Below are positions 1 to 10,003 of a stretch of DNA of 64,000 nt, one piece after another. Location: positions 69,214,567 to 69,278,566 of the forward strand of contig CM043970.1 of assembly GCA_014529385.2 (NCBI GenBank), written 5' to 3'. A model generated the notes under the pieces. The model was given only the letters and a program-made list of their open reading frames with translations. It was not told the origin of the DNA and made no database searches. This stretch comes from Adiantum capillus-veneris. Its lineage: Eukaryota > Streptophyta > Polypodiopsida > Polypodiales > Pteridaceae. Position 1 is the stretch's first letter. The number at the start of each line of letters is the position of its first letter. The position numbers and the translations under genes were made by a program.

Positions 1-808
1 TAATTTAGGCTATGTGCAATTAAATTAAATTAAAAATTTAAGTTATGTATATCAGCTTATTCTTAGTGTGTGACGTACAGGTCTTTTATGTGCCATGTAT
101 ATATCAAAGAAGACTTTGGTATGTCATTCCAGTCACGCCGTGGGGTAGATCTATCTTTGCAGAGACGGACATTGAGCCAATAATTGATCCCATCATACCA
201 TCACCACAAGATGCAGAGGAAGATGTAGTAGAGGTTGAAGAAGGTCAACCAAGCCTTGCAAATAGTCATCTTGAGGAGGAGGAAGAGGGAGAAAGCGATG
301 ATGATTCTACAGGAGGTGATGGAGAGGAGGAAGAATCTCTAAATTTGTTTATTGATTTGAATACTATGGGTCCAAATATGGATCGTAGTGCTTGTAGAGA
401 TCTTATACAAGATGAGAATTAATAAAACTCTCCATTCTTTCACTTGGTGTAGTATATGATTAATTTGCAAATGTTTCGTTATGTGTTTATGAATAGTATT
501 TGTTGTGAGTTCAATGATTTATGTATAGAATTTTTAGAGTGAAAGAGAGACTAAGTGAAGTGAGCAAGCATTCTGGAGAGTGTAGGAGTTGTATTGGATT
601 TAAATGGAAACCCGTGGGAGAGGGAGGGGGAAGGGGGTCCAGCCTGTCTTAGCGGTAATGTGAGCGGCAATAATCGTGGAAATTTACGCGATAATATTTG
701 AGGTAAAGTGCCGCTTCAGTATCAAAAGGATTCTCTCTTCTCGTTTTGAATTCCTCTCTCTTGTTTTGCGGTAATGGCCCACGGTAAACACCACGATCTC
801 TCATAGTG
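1..808 (+). mobile_element. CACTA (En/Spm) transposon, 3' end, truncated by window start
   Basis: The segment holds the last exon of a CACTA transposase followed by about 380 bp of non-coding DNA that ends in TCATAGTG at 801-808, which reads CACTATGAGA on the other strand, a CACTA-type terminus. Just inside the end, related short motifs recur (GCGGTAATG, GCGGCAATAA, GCGATAATA, GCGGTAATGG between about 650 and 780), as expected of subterminal transposase-binding repeats. The opposite end lies outside the window, so target duplication cannot be tested. The terminus call is inference; the exon is better supported. Confidence 0.55.
81..422 (+). CDS. CACTA transposase, terminal exon (end of DUF4216-like region and acidic tail)
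   Basis: The reading frame begins right after a splice acceptor (GTACAG at 75-80) with VFYVP, the motif that opens the last exon of many plant CACTA transposase genes at the end of the DUF4216 region. It continues through an isoleucine/proline-rich stretch into a strongly acidic low-complexity tail (runs of E and D at about residues 60-100 of the exon) and ends at TAA 420-422. An in-frame ATG at 45 lies in what looks like intron, so I do not take it as the start. No stops interrupt the exon. The rest of the protein lies left of the window. The protein would act in the nucleus on CACTA ends; this exon alone carries no catalytic residues. Confidence 0.6.
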   Translation, partial: VFYVPCIYQRRLWYVIPVTPWGRSIFAETDIEPIIDPIIPSPQDAEEDVVEVEEGQPSLANSHLEEEEEGESDDDSTGGDGEEEESLNLFIDLNTMGPNMDRSACRDLIQDEN

Positions 809-1412
809 GTTGTAGAAACAAGTATCCAATGCAATCAAGCAAGAATTGAGACACGATTTATGTTAGGTATAGGGCGGATAAACAAGAGATCCATTCATGA
901 TAAAAGGATGCAGAATTACTCGATAAGAAATTCATGTACAAAGTGCCTCATATATAGGCATAGTGAGGGATGTAGCCTTCGACACATAGCCTTCTAGGTG
1001 TCATCACATGCATAGGATTCAAGGTCTTTGTTACACATGGTTGTCAAGCTTAGAGGGGTTGCACACACAAGTGATTGCCCAATTTGAGTTGATCTAATAA
1101 TTTAATCCTCAATCTAATTATCCTAAACATAATAGTGCTCATATAGACTTGCCAAAATCCAATGATTGACATGATTATGATTGAGTCACACTCATCTAAT
1201 TCTAGAGATTCATGAATCAATTTTGTGCTTACAGAGATAGAGCACTAAATCTAGCAAGTTGTGACTTAACATGTAATGACTACGGTGGATAGACCAATGA
1301 GGCATTCATCATAGTTATATCATCGTAACAATAAGGAGTGAGTAGATTAGAGAGAATTTACTTAATACATTGAAATGAATTCTTGATTGATTAGAAGGGA
1401 GAAATTACAAGT
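809..1412. other. No feature recognised
   Basis: AT-rich DNA without a convincing reading frame, terminal repeat or RNA gene. Short frames on both strands look random. Confidence 0.5.
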
Positions 1413-1916
1413 TTAGCTCAATGTCTTTATATAGGCTTGTGTAGAATCAATCAAACTAAATTTTACCCTATGGATAAATTTTACCCTGGCGATGTATACT
1501 CGTGGGTGGGGACTCTGAGTCCTTGCAAACTCTTTCACGAGCTTGCGGAGGTGATCGGCATCTTGGGGATACTTGAGGAGGCAATCAAAGTATAACTGGT
1601 CCTCATCTTGGTAGATGAAAGCCATGATAAAATGATCTCCAGCCTTGGCCACTACTTGCGCGCTACGATGAGAACCGCATGAGATGCTGGTGCGCGGTTT
1701 TACATTGCTAAGGCGGCCTTGTGGCAGATCATCTGGCAGTCTCACCTCTCCCCACCATTTACCTCCTACTACCCGTCGGGGAACCATTAACATTGTATTG
1801 TTCTTGCAGCATCTACTGGTCGGGCTCTTCATAGCCGGTTTCTTCTTGGGATTATGCGATACCATTCTTAAATATTTCCTGCACAAATTATAATCAGAGA
1901 CAAGAACCAGCTTCAA
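1413..1916 (-). CDS. Unidentified 167-codon reading frame
   Basis: Open minus-strand frame starting MKLVLVSDYN. The first third is basic (KKKPAMKSPTSR), the middle is mixed, and the last third is fairly regular (the stretch AFIYQDEDQLYFDCLLKYPQ looks like genuine protein). I recognise no domain. No partner exon or clear splice signal was found on either side. It may be a decayed exon of a host gene or element, or chance. Only the length and the composition of the C-terminal half support it. Confidence 0.2.
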   Translation of the reverse strand: MKLVLVSDYNLCRKYLRMVSHNPKKKPAMKSPTSRCCKNNTMLMVPRRVVGGKWWGEVRLPDDLPQGRLSNVKPRTSISCGSHRSAQVVAKAGDHFIMAFIYQDEDQLYFDCLLKYPQDADHLRKLVKEFARTQSPHPRVYIARVKFIHRVKFSLIDSTQAYIKTLS

Positions 1917-2549
1917 GGGTTGCGCTTCTTATGTAGCAAGTTTCTAGCTCTCAAAAGAGTGTTCCAATAGAAACATGAAAACCTTATCTGCGCGTGTAGG
2001 AACGAGAGAGGAGGCAAAACATCTGCGCTGAGGAGGATTAACGTACTGGCATTGGCTGAGGGTGGCGCTGAGGAGGATTAACGCTACTCGCATTCGGTGA
2101 CTTGGCAGTACTTTGAACTGCCAAATCAGCATTTTATACTGCCACGTCACCCTCATCCGACATCTGGCAGCCCGACTTGAAAATGAATTGCTACAGAGAG
2201 AGGGTCTCGCCAGCTTGCCCTTTTTAGGCCCCTGGCACACTGGGGCACCCCTCCCTTTCCTTTTTTAATTGTGCACGGCCTCAAAGTGTCACACTGGGGT
2301 TTAAAGAAAAATTGGGTGCAACAAATGGTGAGTAGCCAGGTAGTGGTTGACTCTTCGCATCATGTGACTTTTTGAGAATGGCCAAGCAAAGTGAAAGTTG
2401 GCCGGGTTGGGAAGGTCGTCCCTCTGACAAGCTGTGGAGGCCATCTTTGCCTTTTTGCGTAGCCAATGAGCGCTCTCCATTTTAGTTGGGTCATGTTTTG
2501 CATGTCCCACCATGACATGGACCATAGTGGCCAATAGAAAGCCAGTCCT
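1917..2549. other. Unassigned DNA with a short hairpin and a duplicated 19-mer
   Basis: The 19-mer GCGCTGAGGAGGATTAACG occurs twice about 44 bp apart (near 2026 and 2071). At 2096-2151 two 15-bp arms (GGTGACTTGGCAGTA and the complement of GGTGACGTGGCAGTA) form an imperfect inverted repeat around a 26-bp loop. Minus-strand frames here (1944-2240, 2281-2534) show no recognisable motif. Confidence 0.3.
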
Positions 2550-2735
2550 GTAGAGGGACTATCTATCCCAATACCAACTTATTATCAATGCTAGTCGTGG
2601 TACATGGAAAACGGGTTATTGATAGGGTGCATATATAAGGCAGCTGAAACAAAGTCGTAGGCATTGCTGGTACATTGTACTCTCATTCACCCGACCTCGG
2701 CTTTTCATTCATCCCTCATTTTGTTACATAGGAAA
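2550..2735 (+). repeat. SINE-like dispersed repeat, copy 1
   Basis: Shares an ordered series of blocks with 2953-3160: a GAGGGAC start, a CTTATTA block, GGTACA, ACGGGTTATTG, AGGGTGCATA, GGTAGCTGAAACAAA or close variants, a TTCATTCACCC block, and an end at TCATTTTGTTAC. After the end, a 19-bp unit containing TACATAGGAAAAACATAC is duplicated. Two copies some 400 bp apart show that it is a mobile or duplicated repeat. Confidence 0.4.
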
Positions 2736-2850
2736 AACATACTTACATAGGAAAAACATACTGCCCTCATTCATTGCTTGTGAACCATCGTGCAGGCTAT
2801 GCCTTTTCTTGCTAGTACATCTCGCATGTCACCCCGTGGTCCCTAATTCG

Positions 2851-3160
2851 ACCTCCTAGCTTAAGTGGTAGCCTGAGTTAATGAATTTCTAGAGAGGGTC
2901 TCGAAAGCTTTGCCTTAATTAGTGACCTTAGGGTAAAACACCCAATAAAAAATGAGGGACACGTCTACCCCCAATATTAACTTATTAATGACCTGCCAAT
3001 CTTGGTACACAAACGGGTTATTGGTACTAGGTAGGGTGCATAAGGTAGCTGAAACAAAAATGTAGACGTGCAATCCAGAGTTCGAGCCTTGATGGTGCTT
3101 GTACTTTCATTCACCCAACCCAGGCCTCTCATTCACCCATCATTTTGTTACCAAAAAAAA
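2851..3160 (+). repeat. SINE-like dispersed repeat, copy 2, with Pol III box-like motifs and A tail
   Basis: 2857-2867 reads TAGCTTAAGTG, matching an A box, and 3078-3088 reads GAGTTCGAGCC, matching a B box. The homologous body (2953-3160) ends in a run of A at 3150-3160, typical of a SINE tail. The A-B spacing of about 210 bp is too long for a simple tRNA-derived promoter, so the A-box match may be chance or something may have inserted between the boxes. Copy 1 lacks the B-box segment. Confidence 0.35.
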
Positions 3161-4742
3161 AAAGTGCTTTATGAGCATGCAATTTAATGTGTGAGATGTA
3201 AGAAGAAGGGTAATTAAATGGAAGCCCTCATAGGTAGTATTCTCATTTAAACCCGTATGCTATAGATCATATATAATTTATATGAGTAACCTCCTCCATT
3301 TTCCCTGCCATATTTCTTTTGCAGTACTTTCGAGTAAAAACGGCCAAGAGCGACGATTAGGATCATCAATTTCTGTTGAAAATGTCCTTATATAGACATA
3401 CATATATGTGTGTGCATTTGTGAGAATCAAAATTCTTTAACAAGATAGAAAATGACATGAAAATCAAAACATCAATGCCTTGCATTTAATGATGCACTAC
3501 TAATCAATGAATCTTTACACTATGATATCGTCTTTGAATGAGAGCAGGTAGAAAGTTAGATAGCTATTTTTCAAAGTTTGTAAAAAGGTCATTGTGTGTG
3601 TGTGTGTGTCTCACTCTCTCTCCCAATGGTCATGCTTTTCTTGTCCGTAGCAACATGAAGGTTACACACTAGCTCTTTAAGATTGCATACATTTTTTATA
3701 CATAGGCAATACCCAAGTCCCGACCTAATTCATGAAGATAGCATCCTAAAATTTATTAACCTTGGCCTTTAGTTGAGAACATGAGTGTTTCTCTTCTTTC
3801 CGTGAGTAACAAAACTCTTTCCACCTACGTAAGATTGCAAGTTGTGATACGTGTGCATTGTTGTCAGCATATGGCAAGCCTAGGGGAAAATCTTTGCCAT
3901 CAGTAATTAAAAGATCTTAAAAGAATAGGATAACGAACCTTGTGTATCAAGGATAAGGGGGCGGGTTGGTAGGGGTGGCTACCCTAATAGCTTATGTAAT
4001 TATGGCCCCTGGATGACGTCATGGCTCAACACGAGTATGACAAGACCTCGTAATTATTTGGGTTGATCAATATAATTCACTCACAATTGTGAGTTTTGCT
4101 AAGAAAAAGCTAGTACTTTGGATTTCATCAGAATCTCATGGCGAGGTTCAAAATCATCTTTAGTGTAGCTCCATTGCCATGGAATCTTGATAAATCATAA
4201 TGGTTGCCTTGGACTAGAAAATACGCATAGTTAATGTACCCAAATTGGCTACGACCACATAGAGATTCTATAGAGGGTGTTGTGTTATGGTGTCCTTTAT
4301 TTACAAACCATGCACAAAGCCTATTATTCTTGAACTCCAATTGGTATCGGTTCAATGGTTTTCAAAGGGTAATTAACAAGATCTTCAAGCTGTATGAATT
4401 GATGCCAATTTGGTTTTTTTTTTTTTTTTTTTGCAAAACTCACAATGGTGAGTGGATATATCCAAAAAACTACATATTTGTGTTGTGCTCGTGACGAGCC
4501 ATGGCCACTTCAACGGACCATGGATACATTGGTTGATGGGAGAGCCACCCCACAACCATGGATGAACCCATACTTTCACCTTTGCACGTCTGTTATTGCA
4601 GTTCCCACGGTTATGTTACACTCCGCTGAGTTCCTTTGCCTTCCAACGTCATTGATTTTTTTCCTGCTTCCTTGGACTATCTCTACGAACTTAGCTACTT
4701 CCAAAGAGTTCTCAAAGAAATGACAATTCGTTGTCTTCCAAA
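3161..4742. other. No gene recognised
   Basis: AT-rich non-coding DNA with a short (GT)n tract at about 3594-3609. A minus-strand frame at 4128-4355 and another at 4385-4579 (containing VHPWLWGGSPI) might be decayed LINE coding sequence related to the remnant at 4960-5240, but I could not tie them to a domain. Confidence 0.3.
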
Positions 4743-4862
4743 TCTTTACTATTATAAAAGGGGGAGGGATTCTGGCTCTCTCCTCTGCCCACGTGTCGCC
4801 TCTTCAGACTGGCCAGTGTGCTCTGCAGCCAGTGTCCTCAGTGAGAGAGAAAATCCTGTGTG
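4743..4862 (+). mobile_element. Possible Helitron 5' terminus
   Basis: The sequence from 4743 begins TCTTTACTATTATAAAAGG, continues GGGAGGGATT, and reaches CCCACGTGTCGCC within 55 bp. Plant Helitron 5' ends typically start TC, run into a TACTATTATAAAAGGG-like block and often carry a CCACGTGTC block. The base before TC is A, as expected for A/T insertion. I found no convincing 3' hairpin with CTRR downstream, so the element is unbounded. Confidence 0.3.
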
Positions 4863-4893
<31 letters not shown>

Positions 4894-4905
4894 GGGGGGG
4901 GGGGG
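4863..4905. repeat. (GA)n microsatellite running into a 23-base G run
   Basis: About 10 GA units directly followed by 23 consecutive G (4883-4905). The same (GA)n-to-G arrangement recurs at 51143-51230. Confidence 0.9.
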
Positions 4906-4959
4906 TCGGCAGTACTAGTGTGTTTAAAGTAGCAATACCTTGCGATTTGTGTAGCAATG

Positions 4960-5240
4960 AGCAATGTTTTTTTTTTAAATGTCTTCCCTCCCAAGTTTTC
5001 CAGGTTTTTTGGATCCATTCGAAGATCTTGCCTACCAAACCACAGATTGTCGGACACTCCTTGAATAGGTGAGAGAGGTATTTATAACCCGTTCTATAGA
5101 GAATCTGTCTAGACCAATTCCCTTGTTAAGGACCTTCACTCTAATTGGCATGACTCCCCATAGCACCTTCCATAAGAAAACCTTCATCCCATGCGGCCAT
5201 TGAGGGCGTCATATGTTCTTTATGAGCGTCTCCCATCTTA
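4960..5240 (-). pseudogene. LINE (non-LTR retrotransposon) fragment, zf-RVT-like C-terminal region
   Basis: Reading leftward from about 5240 the minus strand encodes WETLIKN, a stop, RPQWPHGMKVFLWKVLWG, then VMPIRVKVLNKGIGLDRF. After one frameshift near 5070 it encodes HLFKECPTICGLVGKIFEW. The pattern FLWK-x(5,7)-P-x-R-x-x-L-x-x-(K/R)-G-I followed by HLF-x-E-C-P is that of the zinc-binding zf-RVT segment downstream of plant LINE reverse transcriptases. The first cysteine pair is decayed (C-P-x-C is absent). With a stop and a frameshift it is a dead fragment. The left terminus of G sits at its upstream edge, so G probably inserted into the LINE. Confidence 0.55.
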
Positions 5241-5242
5241 AC

Positions 5243-5279
5243 CATTAGGATATTTCGGAGGTCATTTGGAGGGCCTTCT
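5243..5279 (+). repeat. Element G left terminal inverted repeat
   Basis: Contains ATTTCGGAGGTCATTTGG followed by AGGGCCTT. Inside it, similarity to the right arm of F extends with gaps for roughly 200 bp (CTCTCTCTAGAAA, AAGTAGATT, TTAATG blocks). Confidence 0.6.
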
Positions 5280-5857
5280 AAGAAAAATAGAATTTTGACT
5301 GTCTCTCTCTAGAAAACAGGTGTGGTAAAAGCAAATGTAAACTTGGAATAACCATTCGAAAAGTATACTTACAAGTAGATTCTTGCCACAGTGTCATAAC
5401 GACCGTGATGATTGAAGAATAAATCGTTTTCACTTGCTTTTAATGAACGTCCTAGAATTGGAGGGAGTTTCCTGTACATGGAATGTACGGCTAAAGGAAA
5501 TTAGACGGATCCTTTCAAACCTTCTCTCTCCTTGCTCTCTCACTATTTGTGCGCTAACCTTAAAGAAATCCGCTCTTGCTTGCCTTGTTGCACACATGGC
5601 TTCTTCTTCCACCCCCACAAATGTCCTCCTTAAAAGAACCTTCTATCATCTACACATTGACCTAGATCCCTAATATACACCACTGTGTAAGCGAGGCAAA
5701 ACTAACATCAAAGTGACACCAATCATGACAGAGAGACTCAGAGCAGAGGGAGCAAAACACTTAGATATTTGGACAAAAGGCTCACTCTATCCATTGAATC
5801 CCATGACAAATGCTTTCCCAACATTTTCCAATCCCACTAACTTATTGACCTTTGCAG
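5280..5857. other. Subterminal DNA of element G, no gene recognised
   Basis: Begins with subterminal sequence shared with F, then AT-rich DNA with short frames on both strands. It ends at a good splice acceptor (TTTGCAG, 5851-5857) that opens the coding-like exon at 5858, so an upstream exon may be hidden here, but I could not identify it. Confidence 0.35.
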
Positions 5858-6623
5858 GTAATGGAGAGAATGGATTGCTTGGCTAATGTAAAGCTCTAAA
5901 CAACAAATCAGAAACTTATAAAGACATGGTGAAGCACCAAGAAAATGAGATTCAAAGACTTTCAAACTTGCATCACAAGGACCAAAAAACTTTAATGCAG
6001 CGCACACAAGAATCACAGGTCTTGCGAACAAAAGTATGATCATTACAAAACAAAGAGACAATGTTAGGCACTTGTATGCGAAAGAAGAAACTATGGAATC
6101 TTGAAACGTTGAAGGCAGTGTTTGGCGGCCTTAAGAAAAGAATCCAAGCATTGAGGTGAGCATTGTAAACTGTCTAATTAATTTAAATTAATCTAAGTGT
6201 TTGTTTATGTTAGTTATGCTTTATTTGTAGAGATTCCATCTATCCAGACAAAGAAAACATAGACCCGAAGGCCAATGTAGGAAATTAGTTAAATCCATTG
6301 ATAACTAGTGGTCTTGCAAAGGATATCATGCATGACAAAAAGTTTAAGGTTTTGCAACGAGATGTCGTTGACAGATTCATTTCAAAGAATGCAGTACCTG
6401 CCAAGTATATACAGGGTACATTGGACTCCCTTGAAGTTAGTAAAAGAGGTTACTCAACTATTCAACAGTCTATCTCTTCCATGTTTGTGAAGAAGGGAAT
6501 AAAGTCTAAGATTTTACCAACAACTGCAAGTGTTTGGAAGGAAAGACTACAGATCAATAATGAATAGACAGACTTCATTGGATTTCCATTTCATATTCAA
6601 GATATTTATAGCTCACAGGGAAC
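5858..6623 (+). pseudogene. Element G gene alpha, 5' part: two exons, coiled coil then unknown domain
   Basis: Exon 1 (5858-6155) follows TTTGCAG and ends at AG/GTGAGC. A 75-bp intron ends at TTATTTGTAG (6230), and exon 2 (from 6231) continues in phase (AG + A gives Arg, then DSIYPDKENID). Exon 1 reads as a charged helix with heptad-like spacing (YKDMVKHQENEIQRLSNLH) and has stops TAA 5884 and TGA 6037. Exon 2 has TAG 6286 and TAG about 6565 around an open stretch that includes FKVLQRDVVDRFISKN and SKRGYSTIQQSISSMF and ends ILPTTASVWKERLQINN. I do not recognise the family. Phase-consistent splicing with few stops says it was a real protein. It stops where F is inserted and may resume at 37425. 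Confidence 0.5.
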
Positions 6624-6711
6624 TCATAAGGAGATTTCGGAGGTCTTTTGGAGGGCCTTTTGGAAGAGAGAGGAAAATAAGCTCCTCCAATGAGAGAAGA
6701 GCCTACGTTAC

Positions 6712-7553
6712 GTAAAAAAATAGATTGATATTAACAAAAATATAAAAGGTGTCCCTCTCCTCATTTAATAATCTAGTGGTTTTGAAGACGATCACTCTCT
6801 TTCATTTAATGCGAGCACCTTTTTCAGAAGGTAGATGTGGTGCATTTGATACGGCTTACATCATCACTAGAATTCAAAAAGTTACAAAACTATCAAGCGG
6901 TGGAAGATTTTAAAACTTTTGATATTGTCAATGCGTCCGGAACGCCCAAATATCTTAGAAATGAATGTCCAATTGCCTCGCTCCGACATCCAAAGAGGCA
7001 AAGAATGTCAAAAACCCCTAAAAGAACATTTAACTAGCGGTGTACGATGGGGCATTCCAAAATTTTGGAATGCCTCCTCGCACGCCGTTAGTAAAAAGCC
7101 CCTTTTTTCCTTTTTTAGGGAGCTTTTTGAGAAGAAAATGTCAAAAAACCTCTAAAAAGGGGTTTTCTTGAAAGATAATTGTCCAAGAATCACTATAAGA
7201 AGCTTTGTACTAACGGCGCGCAGAGGGGAATACTAGAATTTTAGAATGCCTCCTCGCGCGCCTTTAGTAAAAAGCCCATTTTTTTGGGTTTTTTGACATT
7301 TTTTCCCTTTCCGGATGTCGGAATGAGACAAGTAGACATTAGTTTTTAGGGTATTTTGGCGTTCCGGATGCATTGGTGGTGTCAAAAGCCTCAAAATATA
7401 TCACTATTTGACAGTTTGTGACTTTTCAACTTTCAGTGATGACATAAGCTGCATTGAATGCGCCGCACCTGCCTCCTGAAAAAGACTCGCATTAAATAAA
7501 AAGTGACCATTTTCAAGGACGATTGGGAGTATAAATCTACTTTTTAGAGTGTC
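6712..7553. repeat. Long imperfect inverted repeat of element F (arms about 400 bp)
   Basis: Left arm about 6712-7130, right arm about 7190-7553. Blocks from the left arm recur inverted in the right: TTTAATGCGAG, TTTTTCAG, TTAC/TTATATCATCACT-like, CTTTTGA, GCATCCGGAACGCC (left has GCGTCC), CCGACATCC, AATGTCAAAAA, GGAGGCATTC, and GCGCGCCGTTAGTA (left CACGCCGTTAGTA). The centre is around 7160. A transcript through it would fold into a long dsRNA hairpin. Confidence 0.75.
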
Positions 7554-7558
7554 TGGTT

Positions 7559-7700
7559 TGTTGAGAGAGAAAGAGAGAGCACAGAAATAGAACCCCAAAG
7601 TGTGTAGAATACACACATGAGATGATGTATATATAGAGGGGACCTGGGTGCCATATATAGAGAAGCCATATATTGAGTAGCTTCACATATAAGCTCAACA
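7559..7700 (-). repeat. Element E 3' LTR
   Basis: 142 bp, TG...CA with a 7-bp terminal inversion TGTTGAG/CTCAACA. Differs from the other LTR at only a few positions (for example AGAGAGCACAG versus AGAGTGCACAG), so the insertion is fairly recent. The polypurine tract adjoins it at 7701-7720. Confidence 0.85.
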
Positions 7701-8414
7701 CCCCCGCTCAAATAAGGGTCCCTAACTGTGGATGAAAAAACCCTTAGGGGATCAAGGGAAAAACCCACATCTCTATATACACCCACCGTTATATTATAAA
7801 AATCATTTAATATACAAATGTTCATGAGGAGCTACATCACTCCTTTTACAATGAATATTTTATGAGGAGCTACATCACTCCTTTTACAATGAATGTTTTA
7901 TGAGGAGTTACATTACTCCTATCCTATCAAATACAATAATGAATACAAAGGTTCAATAAAGAGGTGTAAAGGCTATCGATTAGCTCGTAATCAGAAGTGT
8001 CTCCATGAATCTGCTATGTAGCTTGTCATCACTATCGTATCACCAAACATATCTTCATGTTGTCATCAATATGACATCACCAAACATATCTTCATAAATC
8101 TTTTATTTTCACCAAGTTTGTCTTCATAAAATCAATTCTTTGATGAATCCTACATAGATCATAGACTCAAAAAAACATAGTCATGAAAATTATTAGCATC
8201 GTTAGTGAAATAATTTACGTTCACAATGTCATAAGAGATGGTTTGCGACGCCACTCTTTTGACGACATATATATGCACGAAAACATATGGTATATAGAGT
8301 ATGAACGTAAAAGTACAAGGTGCGTGATTACGTGATGCAAATGGTATGTGTATATACTACATAAAACAACATTTATCAACGTAGTGATCAATGAATATCA
8401 TCAAAGTATTAACA

Positions 8415-8815
8415 AAACATCATCATTGTATCAATAAAAATGAATAAATCATCATGGTATCAACGAAAAGCATCATGATATCACCGAAAATAATCATTGT
8501 ATCAGCGAAACAACATCATGGCATCACCGAGAATAACCATGGTATCAACGAAACAGCATCATGGTATCACCGAGAATAGCCATGGTATCAACGAAACAAC
8601 ATCATGGTATCACCGAGAATAACCATGGTATCAACGAAACAGTATCATGGTATCAACAAAAATCACCATGGAATTAACGAAATATCATCATGGAATCACC
8701 GAGAATAACCATGGTATCAACGAAACATCATCATGGCATCACTGAGAATAACCATGGTATCAATGAAATATCATCATGGCATCACCGAGAATAACCATGG
8801 TATTAACGAGAAATT
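8415..8815. repeat. Tandem array, about 43-bp units (two half-units), in element E
   Basis: About nine degenerate copies of a unit made of ATCATGGCATCACCGAGAAT plus AA and CCATGGTATCAACGAAACA plus GC. Each half is about 21-22 bp and the halves are clearly related (CATGGTATCA in both), so the array grew from a smaller monomer. Confidence 0.8.
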
Positions 8816-9079
8816 ATCAATAAAACGACGAAACTATATCTCTAAAAGAATAATTAACGAGAATCAATGAACGAGTATATCATATAACAAAAGATCATGT
8901 ACCAACAGTATCTCGATAGAATTTGGACGATCATCAGCTGCTCGATGACTGAATCGGAACGATATGTAACTGGCTTCTGCAGCAAAGTTACGTCAGTAAC
9001 AAATATATGATTGATGAAGAAAAAATATAATCGAGAAGTTTTCAATTATGAAAAAAATCAAAAGCAAAAAGTAAAATTT

Positions 9080-9830
9080 TGCTTTTCAAACATATTCACA
9101 GTCCAAGACGATAACCCAAAATCGGTGCAGAATTTAGAGAAACTTTCTTCTGCAAAGTTATAGACCATATGGATTACGATGGCTTAAGCAAATAGTTTCT
9201 CATCGATTCCGATGCCTACAGCAGCTAGTTCCTTCTGCAAAGTTGTAGACCACATCGATTCCAATCCCTTACACGGGTAGTTTCTGCAAAATCGTTTTCA
9301 ATTATAGCAGAAAACTCAAAAACATAAAACGAAACTTGCTTTTCAGACATGTACGCAGTCCGCGAACGATAACTCAAAATCGGTGCAGAATTTGAAAAAA
9401 ACTTCCTTCTACAAAGTTGTAGACCACATTGATTCCGGTCCCTCACGTAGGTAGTTTTTGCAAAATCGTTTTCAATCAGGAGAAAACTCAAAAACAAAAA
9501 GCAAAAGTTGCTTTTCGAGTATGTACGCAGTCCGTGAACGATAACTCAAAATCGGTGCAAAATTTGAAAAAACTTCCTTCTGCAAAGTTGTAGACCACAT
9601 CGATTGTTGTCTCTTGCGAAAAATCGTTTCTGCAAAATCGTTTTCAAATAGCAGAGAAATCAAAAACAAAAAGCAAAAGTTGCATTTCAGGCATGTACGC
9701 AACCAGCGAACGATAACTCAAAATCGGTGCAGAATTTGAAAAAACTTCCTTCTGTAAAGTTGTAGACCACATCGATTCCGGTCTCTTGAGTGAGTAGTTA
9801 TTGTTAAATCGTTTTCAATTAGGAGAAAAA
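9080..9830. repeat. Tandem array, about 172-bp units, in element E near the primer site
   Basis: The block ATCGGTGCAGAATTT with flanking sequence starts at 9121, 9379, 9551 and 9723. The spacings are 258, 172 and 172, and 258 is 1.5 units, implying an 86-bp sub-period. Units include CTTCCTTCTGCAAAGTTGTA and an AAATCGTTTTCAA block. Minus-strand frames through it repeat a peptide, but 172 is not a multiple of three, so coding is unlikely. Confidence 0.8.
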
Positions 9831-9861
9831 TCAAAAACAAAAATGTACTGCTCTGATACCA

Positions 9862-10003
9862 TGTTGAGAGAGAAAGAGAGTGCACAGAAATAGAACCCCA
9901 AAGTATGTAGAATACACACATGAGATTATGTATATATAGAGGGGACCTGGGTGCCATATATAGAGAAGCCATATATTGAGTAGCTTCACATATAAGCTCA
10001 ACA
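9862..10003 (-). repeat. Element E 5' LTR with adjacent primer site
   Basis: On the minus strand the LTR ends CTCAACA and is followed directly by TGGTATCAGAGC, the initiator-Met tRNA complement. Confidence 0.85.

Larger units (their letters stand above)
7559..10003 (-). mobile_element. Element E: short-LTR non-coding retroelement (TRIM/LARD-like)
   Basis: Two 142-bp LTRs (7559-7700, 9862-10003) start TGTTGAG and end CTCAACA and are flanked by a perfect 5-bp duplication TGGTT (7554-7558 and 10004-10008). On the minus strand the right LTR is followed by TGGTATCAGAGC (complement of 9850-9861), the standard plant initiator-Met tRNA primer site, and the left LTR is preceded by a purine-rich tract (GAGCGGGGG). 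The internal 2.16 kb has no Gag or Pol and consists largely of two tandem arrays. It must rely on proteins from another element. It sits inside the right arm of F. Confidence 0.85.

Noticed and set aside
2857-3088. A tRNA gene
   Set aside because: A- and B-box-like motifs are over 200 bp apart and no cloverleaf can be drawn.
4838-5072. Overlapping frames rich in Pro, Ser/Leu or Gly/Glu-Arg around the (GA)n-G run
   Set aside because: They are translations of a microsatellite and have no support outside it.
8415-9830. CRISPR-like or regularly spaced array
   Set aside because: Repeats are contiguous and diverged without unique spacers, inside a plant retroelement.
9225-9972. Minus-strand frames with repeated peptides (C-G-L-Q-L-C-R-R-K) that might be a repeat protein
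   Set aside because: They come from the 172-bp array; the unit is not a multiple of three, so the frame changes from unit to unit.
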